Shown: positions 18,497 to 26,353 of the stretch, one piece after another | Position numbering within the stretch: the first letter of the stretch is position 1 | How the letters are laid out: each line of letters starts with the position of its first letter | Assembly (NCBI RefSeq): GCF_001642575.1 | Contig: NZ_LXNG01000019.1 | Coordinates: forward strand, 1-64,000 | Direction of reading: 5' to 3' | From: Xanthomonas floridensis | Lineage (GTDB): Bacteria > Pseudomonadota > Gammaproteobacteria > Xanthomonadales > Xanthomonadaceae | Length of the DNA: 64,000 nt | Notes under the pieces: model-generated | Seen by the model: the letters and a program-made list of their open reading frames with translations, nothing else | The model's database searches: none | Told to the model about the DNA's origin: nothing | Translations under genes and position numbers: made by a program

Positions 18497-19621
18497 CTAG
18501 ACGCGTTGCGCCTTGAGCTGCTCATCCTGTTGCTGCGTGGCAGCTTGCCGACTTTGCACATCAGGCGTGCGCTGTTCCAGAAGCGCCAGTTCGCTGAACG
18601 AAGTTTCGACGGGAGTTGAGGCCGCTTGAGCTGCGGGCATCTGCGCCCGCAAATGAGCGGGGTTGCCGGGATCACCCTGGACGATGAAGACTTGCTGTGC
18701 CTGATTGGCGTATTTGCCTTGATCGCTCAACATCACATGGTCAACGCGCTCAAGGCCATTGGCCACGGCGAGATTGGTCAGGCTCGCGGTCATACAAGCG
18801 CTCTTCTCGTCGCGCTCGTGTCCTATCTGCTGGCCCAGCGCTGCGACGCCTGCTTGGCACTGTTGATGCAGCGCGTGACGCGGATGGCCGGGCTGGTCCG
18901 GTGTCAGCGAAGTGTCTGTCGGGCCAGCAGCGCTGAACAAACCAGACGTACGCGGCGCTGCAGGCACAACCGCTGGTGTGGGGAGAAATGGTTGGATTGC
19001 GTCCTCGGGTGACAGGCCATGCTGCCCTACCTTGACCTGGTCACTCCAGGCAAGCTTTCCCTGGTGATCCATAAGGATCAACTTGCCTTCCTTCATGGCC
19101 TCGCCTACCAGCTGCGCGAGCTGCTCTTTGGACGCACCGGGATGGGCTGCGGCGATGCCTCTTCCAACTTGGTTGTTGTACAAGTCCATCGCCTCGCGGT
19201 TTGCAGGATTGCCCGGCCTTCCCTCGTGCGCGGTGGCGAATGCCTGCGCCCATTCGTTGCCGAATTCCTTGGCAAGCAGCGCATTCCAGTAGGTATGACG
19301 AAAGGCATCGCGATGCCCGTCATTGAGTTGCCACTCCTCAGCCTGCTCTTTTGGAATCCCTTCGGGAACTGGCTGGTCCGGGACGTGCCGCTTGCTCTCG
19401 CGAAACGCCAGATCATGTGTTTCCTTGAGTTCGAGCAGGCCTTGCAGGCCCCGACTCCAGGTCATCTCGTCCATGAGCTTTCCCTCAGTCCTGGTGACCT
19501 CGATCGAGGGCGTAAATGGGATGTTTACCATCCCCGCAAACCGTGGGTGATACTGGATCATCTGATCGTCCTGCACCTGAAACTGGTTACGGATTTGATC
19601 CAAATCAGATTTGTCGGACAT
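18497..19621 (-). CDS. XVIPCD-containing T4SS effector (second locus)
   Basis: A 374-residue putative antibacterial effector. The N-terminal toxin part holds a conserved Asp/His/Asn set (NDGHRDAFRHTYWNALLAKE, AHEGRPGNPANREAMDLYNN, QVGRG; residues ~101-155) that resembles the DUF6973-type domain. From about 243 the XVIPCD follows: GLERVDHVMLSDQG, VFIVQGDPGNPAHLRAQ, then a long Gln-rich tail. I prefer the ATG at 19621, 7 nt after GAGGG; the ATG at 19636 overlaps the immunity stop. T4SS secretion is known for XVIPCD proteins; the catalytic activity of this domain is unknown to me. Confidence 0.85.
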   Translation of the reverse strand: MSDKSDLDQIRNQFQVQDDQMIQYHPRFAGMVNIPFTPSIEVTRTEGKLMDEMTWSRGLQGLLELKETHDLAFRESKRHVPDQPVPEGIPKEQAEEWQLNDGHRDAFRHTYWNALLAKEFGNEWAQAFATAHEGRPGNPANREAMDLYNNQVGRGIAAAHPGASKEQLAQLVGEAMKEGKLILMDHQGKLAWSDQVKVGQHGLSPEDAIQPFLPTPAVVPAAPRTSGLFSAAGPTDTSLTPDQPGHPRHALHQQCQAGVAALGQQIGHERDEKSACMTASLTNLAVANGLERVDHVMLSDQGKYANQAQQVFIVQGDPGNPAHLRAQMPAAQAASTPVETSFSELALLEQRTPDVQSRQAATQQQDEQLKAQRV

Positions 19622-19635
19622 CCTTGTTTCCCTCA

Positions 19636-20016
19636 TTAACCCTGTACGGTGTGGTGACTGATCACTTTCCCGTCTTTATATTCGATATCGTATTTCTGTG
19701 TATCAACTGCATAGGGTGAAACGCCGAGGTAGTACACGTCCCTGGAAGTCGTTTCACCAATTCTTGTGTAATCGGGCGGGCCTAATAGCGAGATGACGTC
19801 ATCCCTGCGCATTCCCACATGAATAGCCTGTTTCAGCGCTCCCACCATGTAAATTCGCTTGTTTTCTTCAAGGCCGACGCCGCGTTGCGATTTCCATACG
19901 GTTGCATCGAAGTCTTGTGTGGTTTGCATGGTACACGCGGCCAATGGAGTGAAAAATAAAAGAACCGCGAGCGCAATGACCTGCGCTGATGGAATATGCG
20001 TGTGCAGTGCCGGCAT
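19636..20016 (-). CDS. Putative T4SS immunity lipoprotein (second locus)
   Basis: A 126-residue lipoprotein. The signal is MPALHTHIPSAQVIALAVLL, then FFTPLAAC with the lipobox cysteine. The ATG at 20016 follows AGGA by 7 nt, and longer in-frame starts would bury the signal. The mature region contains a BamE/SmpA-like pattern: AIHVGMRRDDVISLLGPPDY, then DVYYLGVSPYAVDTQKYDIE and a final strand. It lies 14 bp upstream of the effector start, in the same orientation, as expected for an effector/immunity pair. Confidence 0.75.
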   Translation of the reverse strand: MPALHTHIPSAQVIALAVLLFFTPLAACTMQTTQDFDATVWKSQRGVGLEENKRIYMVGALKQAIHVGMRRDDVISLLGPPDYTRIGETTSRDVYYLGVSPYAVDTQKYDIEYKDGKVISHHTVQG

Positions 20017-20217
20017 TTTACATCCTAGATGTTTAGCGAATGCCAGCCCGTGAGGGTTGCTAGCCGCACCGTCAGGATCCCATTCGCGCATTCCAATGAC
20101 TCGCAGGGCGTGCATCGAAGCATAGTATGAAATCTTCCAGCGCGGTTAGTCGACATGGTCATCGGCTGACTGGCGCTGGATGGTGAGTTCAAGCAATCGC
20201 CATTGCATTACAGCAAC

Positions 20218-21390
20218 TCACTCCACGCTTGCCGCCACCAGCCGTTGCCACAACGCGGCGTTGGCCGCGTCGTCCGGTTCCAGCGTCGCGAGCACGCCGA
20301 GCGCGTGGTCTTGCTGCTCGGCACCATGGCGGGCGAGCATCGCCAGCGCGGCGGCCAGGCGACCGTAACGCAATGCGCGGCCCAGGGTGGTGGCCAGCAG
20401 AGTGGTGTCGTGCTCGGGGCGCTGTTCGTCCAGCGCGGTGCCCAGCACCGGCGGCAGGTCCCAGGTGGTGGCGATCGTCTTGGCCACTGCGGCGGTGTGG
20501 CGTTCGACCAGCGCGGCGGCTACCTCCAGGCTGTAGGGCAGGCCGGGGCGTTCGGCGTAGGCATCGCGCAGCACCCGCAGGATCACCACCGCGCCCAGAC
20601 CCTGCAGCAGGCCGGCCAGCTGGGCCGACAAGGTGTCGCCGCCGCGCTCGCGCATGTAGGCCGCCGCCGCCGTGGCGGTGCGCAGGGCGTAGTCCCACAC
20701 CGCGGCCGGCAGGCGCGAATACAGGCCGCCGTCCAGGCTCAGCACCGGCTGCATCACTGCTGCAGCAACGATCTGGCGCACGCCCTCGGTGCCGATATGC
20801 ACCACCGCCCGTTCCAGGCTTTCCAGCGGAGCGCCTTGCGGGCGATACAGGGCACTGTTGGCGATGCGCAGCAGGTTGGCGGCCAGCGCCGGGTCCTGCG
20901 CAATGATCGCGGCGATGCCGCGCCCGGAGGCGTCCGGGTCGTTGACCGCGCGCATCAGCTGCGGCAACAGGTGCGGGCGGCGCGGCAACAATTGCGGACG
21001 CAGGTCGACATGCGCCAGTGCACCGCCCACTGCCTCCAGCACCGCCAGCTGTGCCGGGTCGGTGGGCAGGCTGTCATCGGCCAATGACGGGGTGTCCATC
21101 ACCACCGCGTACATGCGTCGCAGCAACGGGCGCATCGGCGGTGGCGCGTCCTGCAGGGGGGCGGCCACTGGCTGGGACGACGGTGGTTGCGGTTCGACCT
21201 GTTGTGCTTGGACCACGACCGGCTCCGTTGCGGGCGCCGGTACCGAGGCGATGGGGGCCGCGCTGCCGGTCGCCGCCGGCGTGGCAGGGTCCTGCGCGCG
21301 CTGGCGCATCCGCATCCAGACGACGGCGCCGACGATCATCGCGACAGCGAGAAGGCCGGCAACAAGCAGCAACACAGTGGCGAGGATCAT
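20218..21390 (-). CDS. Membrane-anchored HDOD-domain protein
   Basis: A 390-residue protein. One N-terminal membrane helix (ILATVLLLVAGLLAVAMIVG) is followed by a Pro/Ala/Gln-rich linker (~30-85) and an HDOD domain (~130-340). The HDOD core includes RGIAAIIAQDPALAANLLRI, ANSALYRP and LERAVVHIGTEGVRQIVAAA. The metal-binding HD residues of true HD phosphohydrolases are not evident, as usual for HDOD. The family is linked to signalling and cyclic-di-GMP networks in xanthomonads; its partner is unknown. Confidence 0.85.
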   Translation of the reverse strand: MILATVLLLVAGLLAVAMIVGAVVWMRMRQRAQDPATPAATGSAAPIASVPAPATEPVVVQAQQVEPQPPSSQPVAAPLQDAPPPMRPLLRRMYAVVMDTPSLADDSLPTDPAQLAVLEAVGGALAHVDLRPQLLPRRPHLLPQLMRAVNDPDASGRGIAAIIAQDPALAANLLRIANSALYRPQGAPLESLERAVVHIGTEGVRQIVAAAVMQPVLSLDGGLYSRLPAAVWDYALRTATAAAAYMRERGGDTLSAQLAGLLQGLGAVVILRVLRDAYAERPGLPYSLEVAAALVERHTAAVAKTIATTWDLPPVLGTALDEQRPEHDTTLLATTLGRALRYGRLAAALAMLARHGAEQQDHALGVLATLEPDDAANAALWQRLVAASVE

Positions 21391-21540
21391 GGGTAATTGT
21401 CTGACTCAGTGCCGCGACTATCGGTGATGGCGGGCGCGGCGGCAATGTGGAGCGCGCGCGCAGGCGCGCCGCCAGGTCGCGAACGCTTGGCCGGTGTCAT
21501 GCCTGCGCGACCCGGCATACCGCGGGTCCGCGTCGCGCAG

Positions 21541-21600
21541 GCGAGGCGAGCGGCGAGGCGAGCGGCGAGGCGAGCGGCGAGGCGAGCGGCGAGGCGAGCA
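21541..21600. repeat. Five perfect tandem copies of a 12-bp unit
   Basis: GCGAGGCGAGCG is repeated five times in exact register, with only the last base changed (GCGAGGCGAGCA). The repeat lies between the divergent HDOD and SRPBCC genes, about 120 bp before the SRPBCC start. Copy number in such a repeat is likely to vary between strains by slippage. Confidence 0.95.
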
Positions 21601-21719
21601 GGTGCTGGCGAGAAGCGTTGCGTCCGGTCGCCCCGCAGGGCCAGTCGCCCCCCCACATGCGCGCTGTCACCATTGCCCGGTAGCATGCGCAACGTCCACT
21701 GCCAGCCGAGCGAGTGCCT

Positions 21720-22160
21720 ATGTCCACCGTTACGCTACACCGTGTGTTGCGCGCCAGCCCCGAGCTGGTCTACCGCGCTTTCCTGGATGCCGATGCGATG
21801 GTCAAGTGGCTGCCGCCGGCCGGCTTCACCGGCAGCATCGAGCACCTGCATGCGCACGTTGGCGGTACCTTCCGCATGGCCTTCACCCATTTCGCCAGCG
21901 GGCAGCGCCATGCCTTCGGCGGCACTTACCTGGAGCTGCAGCCTGGCGCCTTGCTGCGCTACAACGATGTGTTCGACGACCCGTCCCTGCCGGGCACCAT
22001 GCTGACCACCGTGCGGCTGCAGGCGCTGCCATGCGGCACCGATCTGCACGTGGTGCAGGAAGGCATTCCCGAACAGATTCCGCTGCACGCCTGTTATCTC
22101 GGTTGGCAGGATTCGCTGACCTTGCTGGCGCATCTGCTGGAAGCGCAGCCGCAAGCCTGA
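21720..22160 (+). CDS. SRPBCC (AHSA1-type) family protein
   Basis: A 146-residue START-like domain protein. It begins VTLHRVLRASPELVYRAFLD and continues with MVKWLPPAGFTG, then GGTFRMAFTHFASGQRHAFG and a C-terminal helix (LGWQDSLTLLAHLLEAQP). This is the activator-of-HSP90/SRPBCC layout. The ATG at 21720 is in the same frame as a GTG at 21714; either may be used. These proteins bind small hydrophobic ligands; the ligand here is unknown. Confidence 0.85.
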   Translation: MSTVTLHRVLRASPELVYRAFLDADAMVKWLPPAGFTGSIEHLHAHVGGTFRMAFTHFASGQRHAFGGTYLELQPGALLRYNDVFDDPSLPGTMLTTVRLQALPCGTDLHVVQEGIPEQIPLHACYLGWQDSLTLLAHLLEAQPQA

Positions 22161-23081
22161 CCCGGGCTTGTCCGGGTTAATGTGGTTCGCACCACGTCTG
22201 GCAGTCGAGGTACCAGTTTCAGTTCCCGTGCCGCCGCCGTGCCATCGCCGGCGGCGCGAGTGAACAGGCGATTGCTGCGCGCGGCACCGTAGTGATTGGA
22301 TGCGGCGTGTTTCCCCAGAGGCTGTGGGCACCGTTGCTGGCGACGGCGCGCCCTGTGGCGTATCGACGCAGTGCGGAAAACGAGATCGCAAGTGCGCACC
22401 CACGACAAGCTGCAACGCAGCAATGAGCGGGGTGTCGTCAAGCTGACCACTGCGCTGCACGTCACGCTAACGCACCGGCCCTCACTATGCGTTACCAGCT
22501 GTGCAGTTCTAGAGCATCTAGGCAGCTTAAAGGGTGCAGGCATCCGCAGTTGGACCACTTTCAACGGACATCACGCCAGGCGTGGTGTCCGTTTTGCCAT
22601 GCGCGCCGGGAAATGCTGCCACGGTACGCAGGCAGCTTGTTGCGAGGAGGTTGAAGTCACCCAGGGCACGCGGGGCAATGCGCTCACCGTCGATAGGTCC
22701 TGACAGTGCGACGCGGTGCATTCGAGTGGGGCAACCTTCGCGTGCGACGGACACGACGCCACGTATGACGCCCGCTTTGTTATAGACGCTAGACCTTGCC
22801 TCGGCACGCAGGCAGATCGTGCCGGGCAACTGTCATCGACCAGCACGCGAGGCCAGGCGATCAACGTTGGTGTGGCCTGGTGACGCCACAGGCACGGGGT
22901 ACTGTAGTGCAGGGACTTCGGCACGGATCAGACACAGCCCAGCGCTCGCGTTGCACGGCCAGTGACAGAAACACCAGTGGCACCAGGCGCCGGGTAGCGC
23001 GCTGGAGCATCAACCGAACAACCACGCCGCCAACCGCAGAGACCGACCAGGCAACCGGATATCGCGCGAGTACATCCGCCG
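22161..23081. other. Long intergenic region, no gene recognised
   Basis: About 920 bp between the SRPBCC gene and the emfourin-like gene. Several open frames occur, but none has protein-like composition or a known motif. It contains one strong hairpin (22564-22592). The rest looks like degenerate, repeat-derived DNA. Confidence 0.4.
22564..22596 (+). terminator. Strong hairpin, possible terminator
   Basis: ACGGACATCACGC pairs with GCGTGGTGTCCGT across a 3-nt loop (CAG); one pair is G-U when read as RNA. Four Ts follow on the plus strand (22592-22595). It is too far (about 400 bp) from the SRPBCC stop to be its obvious terminator and may end an unannotated transcript. Confidence 0.5.
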
Positions 23082-23393
23082 CTACAGCGTGCCCTGTTTC
23101 CATAGCCGTACGATTTCGGCCGGCGCGTGTTCTTCGGGGATACGCAACGGTTCGCTGGCACCCTCCCAGGCGATGCTGAAGTAGCGGCGGTCGCCACCGC
23201 CGGCCTGCGGCGGCGGCAAGGCATGCGCCAGGCACTGGTCCAGCAGGCTGCGCAGTTGCAGGCGCTGCGCATCGTCCAGGTCGTCCATCACCAGCTGGCG
23301 TTCGCGGCGCATGGCCGGGAACGCGGCCACACCGCCCTCGCGGGCCAGGCGCAGGGTCACGCCGGCCTCCACGGGCGGCCGCTGCGCGCTCAT
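23082..23393 (-). CDS. Emfourin-like protease inhibitor
   Basis: A 103-residue protein with the emfourin (protealysin inhibitor) pattern: VTLRLAREGGVAAFPAMRRE, LDDAQRLQLRSLLDQCLAHA and DRRYFSIAWEGASEPLRIPE. Its ATG (23393) overlaps the stop codon of the M4 protease gene as ATGA, so the pair is translationally coupled. In Serratia, emfourin inhibits the co-transcribed protealysin; the same role is inferred here from the motif and the arrangement. Confidence 0.85.
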   Translation of the reverse strand: MSAQRPPVEAGVTLRLAREGGVAAFPAMRRERQLVMDDLDDAQRLQLRSLLDQCLAHALPPPQAGGGDRRYFSIAWEGASEPLRIPEEHAPAEIVRLWKQGTL

Positions 23394-24454
23394 ACGCGCA
23401 CACCCACGTCGCGCCACGCCTGCTGAACGGCACGTGTCTCGGCGCTGTCCGCACCGTAGTCGGCGCTGGCCACGCTGACGGTGAGCGCTGCAAAGGTGGC
23501 GAAGTCTGCCTTGGCGGTCAGCGCGCCGCCGGTGAGGGTGCGATACCAGATGCGGCCGGCCTTCTCCCAGGCTGCGCCGCCGATCGCCACCGCCGCGCGA
23601 TAGAACGCGTGGTTGGGAATGCCGGAGTTGTAGTGCACCCCGCCATCGTCTTCCTGCGTGTCGACATACCCGGCCATGGTGGCCGGTTGCGGGTCCTTGC
23701 CCAGGGCCGGGTCATCGTAGGCGGTGCCGGGTGCGCGCATCGAGCGCAGGCCCGCGCCCTGGATGCCCGGCATCAACAAGCCCGCGCCGATGATCCAGTC
23801 CGCTTCCTGCGCGCTCTGGCGCAAGCTGTACTGCTTGATCAAGATGCCGAACACGTCCGACACCGACTCGTTCAACGCGCCGGACTGCCCCTGGTAGATC
23901 AGATTGGCGGTGCGTTCGGTAACGCCATGTGTGAGTTCGTGGCCGATCACATCCAGCGCAATGGTGAAACGGTTGAAGACCTCGCCGTCGCCATCGCCGA
24001 ACACCATCTGCTCGCCATTCCAGAATGCGTTGTCGTAACCGCGTTCGTAATGCACGGTACCGATCAGCGGCATGTCGGCATCGTCGATGGAATTGCGCCC
24101 GTAGACCGTCTGGTAGAAGTCATGGGTGGCGCCCAGATATTCATAGGCTTCAGTGACGGCGACATCGTCGGTGGCGGCGGCACCCTCGTCGCGCACCAGC
24201 GTGCCGGGCAGGGTGGTGCCTTGCCTGGCGTCGTAGATCCTGCGCTGTACCGCGTGCGCGGCCTGTGCGGCTGGCGCTGACGCGTCATCGGCTTGCGCCA
24301 GCAGGCCCAGCGCACGCTGCTGGCGCAACTGCGCGGTGACCTGGCGCGACAACAGCGCGCAGCGACGGGCATGTTCGGGTGCTGCCTGGGCAACATGGTC
24401 CAGCAGGTAGGGCGGCAGGATCCCGGCACGGCGCGGCGAAACGAACGCAGACAT
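23390..24454 (-). CDS. Protealysin-type M4 metallopeptidase
   Basis: A 354-residue thermolysin-family protease. There is no signal peptide. Instead it has a short N-terminal propeptide with the protealysin-type ILPPYLLDHVA segment (residues ~12-22). The zinc site is VIGHELTHGVTE (His172, Glu173, His176) with the third ligand in ALNESVSDVFG (Glu196). The substrate-side histidine lies in GVHYNSGIPNHAFY. The ATG at 24454 has a GGAGG site 7 nt upstream. Protealysin-like enzymes act inside the cell or are released without a Sec signal; the overlap with an emfourin gene fits that subfamily. Confidence 0.9.
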   Translation of the reverse strand: MSAFVSPRRAGILPPYLLDHVAQAAPEHARRCALLSRQVTAQLRQQRALGLLAQADDASAPAAQAAHAVQRRIYDARQGTTLPGTLVRDEGAAATDDVAVTEAYEYLGATHDFYQTVYGRNSIDDADMPLIGTVHYERGYDNAFWNGEQMVFGDGDGEVFNRFTIALDVIGHELTHGVTERTANLIYQGQSGALNESVSDVFGILIKQYSLRQSAQEADWIIGAGLLMPGIQGAGLRSMRAPGTAYDDPALGKDPQPATMAGYVDTQEDDGGVHYNSGIPNHAFYRAAVAIGGAAWEKAGRIWYRTLTGGALTAKADFATFAALTVSVASADYGADSAETRAVQQAWRDVGVRV

Positions 24455-24553
24455 CAGCGACCTCCACAAGAGCGGCACGGGCGACTATGCCGATGCCGGC
24501 TTTAGGAAATCGTTAGACCGCAGCGCCACTGCGCACCGGATACCGCCTGCCGT

Positions 24554-25210
24554 TCAGTCCAGCTGCGCGAGTGCCTGCTGGATCGGGGTCTGACCATCGA
24601 TGAAGCCAATGGTCTTGCCGATGCTGGCCGGCGTCGCCAGCGTGGCGGCAATCACCTGGGCCACGTTGGCGCGCGAGACGCTGCCTTCGGTGTCGCTGCC
24701 GGGGTCGCGGGTGATGCGGCCGGTGGGCGCATCCAGGGTCAGGCGGCCGGGGCCGAGCACGGTCCAGTCCAGCGCGGTGCCGCGCAGATGCGCGTCGGCC
24801 GCGGCCTTGGCCTGGGCATAGGCAAAGAAGGGATCGTCCGGCCCGATGCCGTGCTCCAGCCCGGCGCCGAGATAGGACACCATCACGTAGCGGCGCACGC
24901 GCGCCTGTTCGGCGGCCTGCATCGAACGGATCGCCGCGTCGCGGTCCACCGCATAGGTGCGTGCGGCATCGCCGCCGCCGGCACCGGCCAACCACACCAC
25001 CGCATCGTGGCCTGCCAGCTGCGCGGCAATGGCATCGGTATCGGCGTGCTCGATGTCGAACGCCAACGGCGTGGCGCCATCGGCAATCACATCGCCTTCG
25101 TGCTCGGGATTGCGGAACAGCGCGGTGACGTGATGACCGCCGTTCAACAGGAGTGGAGTGAGCAACCGCGCCACTTTGCCGTGGCCGCCGATGACGAGGA
25201 TACGAGACAT
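24554..25210 (-). CDS. NAD(P)-binding, atypical SDR family protein
   Basis: A 218-residue Rossmann protein. The dinucleotide loop is ILVIGGHGKVARLL at the very N-terminus, and a second strand carries the FRNPEH acceptor end. VVWLAGAGG and the YVMVSYLGAG region follow, with an active-site-like YAQAKAAAD (Tyr-xxx-Lys). It resembles the SDR_a5-type NAD(P)H-binding group. The ATG at 25210 has a GGAG site 6 nt upstream. The substrate is unknown. Confidence 0.8.
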   Translation of the reverse strand: MSRILVIGGHGKVARLLTPLLLNGGHHVTALFRNPEHEGDVIADGATPLAFDIEHADTDAIAAQLAGHDAVVWLAGAGGGDAARTYAVDRDAAIRSMQAAEQARVRRYVMVSYLGAGLEHGIGPDDPFFAYAQAKAAADAHLRGTALDWTVLGPGRLTLDAPTGRITRDPGSDTEGSVSRANVAQVIAATLATPASIGKTIGFIDGQTPIQQALAQLD

Positions 25211-25524
25211 GCACAACTCCAACCGATGCGCGCCGACACAGCGCCGAGGATGATCATCCTCGCCAATGCGACGCTAAGACGATGTCAGCGCACGCGCGTG
25301 CAAGTGGTGGGCTGGCCAGCGCGTTCTTCGATGAAGCGAGCGGGCAACGCGTGCTGGCGCGAAGCACCCTGTCAGCGACCGGAGGCAGGGTGCAGCGTGC
25401 ACCATTGCGAAGACACGACATCCTCTATCTGCGCTGAGGGCCGCCCGCCCTGTGCTGTTACCGCTCAGTGAGGGCGTGGCGGACGATGCATGCGCTACCG
25501 CACCGGGATAGCGCCAGGCACGGC
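25211..25524. other. Intergenic region, no gene recognised
   Basis: About 310 bp between the SDR gene and the tail of the TetR gene. I see no coding pattern, hairpin or repeat worth naming. Confidence 0.35.
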
Positions 25525-26139
25525 CTATCCAGCGCTGTTGTGATCCCAAAGCTGCAGCACCTGTGCGATCGCTGCATCCATGAGCTTGAAGCCCACGCCA
25601 TCCCTGGCGAGCGTGGACAGCCCAAGCAGGAAGCTGTCGAAGACGCAGGCCAAGGCGGCTGCATCCAGGCCGGAGACCAACTCTCCGCTGGCAATGGCGC
25701 GCTCCACGCAGGTGCGGATGCCCGCACGTGTCCGCGCGCGCGATCGCGTCAGCGGGGTCGAGATCGCAGCCAGTTCCGGAGAGGGCGCGCTCATGACCCC
25801 CAAGGCAACCATGCAACCCTTTGGGTGTCCGCGTTCGCATTGCATCTTGGCCGAGCGCCGCAACGCAAGCTCCAGCGCCTGTCTAGGCGCAAGCGACGTA
25901 TCCCACAAGCACTGGGTGACCTGCGCGTAGGTCGCCAGATAGCGCTCCATGCACTCGGTATAGAGCGCTTCCTTGGAGCCGAACGCTGCATAAAAGCTGG
26001 GCGCGGTGATCCCGCCGCCGATTGCCGCCTTGAGCTGGCTCAGCGAAGTCGACTCGTAACCCTGCTCCCAGAACAGGTGCAGTGCCTGTTCGACCGCCAC
26101 ATCCCGGTCGAAGGTTCGTGGTCTACCCATCTGTGCCAT
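25525..26139 (-). CDS. TetR/AcrR-family regulator
   Basis: A 204-residue repressor. The N-terminal helix-turn-helix reads GRPRTFDRDVAVEQALHLFW, then YESTSLSQLKAAIGGGITAP and SFYAAFGSKEALYTECMERY. The C-terminal helical ligand domain has a conserved GHPKGCMVALG turn, as in the AcrR-like group acting on small-molecule efflux. It is divergent from an MFS transporter gene, with candidate operators between them, so it probably represses that gene and itself. Confidence 0.9.
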   Translation of the reverse strand: MAQMGRPRTFDRDVAVEQALHLFWEQGYESTSLSQLKAAIGGGITAPSFYAAFGSKEALYTECMERYLATYAQVTQCLWDTSLAPRQALELALRRSAKMQCERGHPKGCMVALGVMSAPSPELAAISTPLTRSRARTRAGIRTCVERAIASGELVSGLDAAALACVFDSFLLGLSTLARDGVGFKLMDAAIAQVLQLWDHNSAG

Positions 26140-26160
26140 AACGCGCTCCGCCGCCTAGAT

Positions 26161-26181
26161 CGATACTATTCGATACATATG
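26161..26181. promoter_or_regulatory. Candidate operator half-site for the TetR regulator
   Basis: CGATACTATTCGATACATATG lies just upstream of the tetR start. It shares the core TTCGATACATA with the palindrome at 26296-26315. It could serve autoregulation. Recognition is inferred from the repeated core and position only. Confidence 0.45.
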
Positions 26182-26295
26182 TCATTGACAACCGGATGCT
26201 GCCGGCCTAGATTTATATCTATCGGTATATATCTCGCGGCACTGCGAGAAGGAAATGGCGACAAACCCGCGCAGCGGGTTATTTTTTTCTCCAGA

Positions 26296-26315
26296 TATGT
26301 ACCGTTCGATACATA
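26296..26315. promoter_or_regulatory. Palindromic candidate operator of the MFS gene
   Basis: TATGTA and TACATA form a perfect 6-bp inverted repeat around an 8-bp centre (CCGTTCGA). It sits about 40 bp before the chosen MFS start and shares TTCGATACATA with a second site at the tetR start. This is the size and symmetry expected of a TetR-type operator. Confidence 0.6.
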
Positions 26316-26353
26316 AAAGTAAAGACCTAATTGCTCATGACCAAGGACATCTT

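Noticed and set aside
21541..21600. Possible CRISPR array
   Set aside because: The repeats are directly adjacent 12-bp units without spacers, and no cas genes are present.
22296..22829. Short open frames in the gene-free stretch at 22-23 kb
   Set aside because: No ribosome-binding sites, signals or motifs. They overlap a hairpin and degenerate repeat-like DNA.
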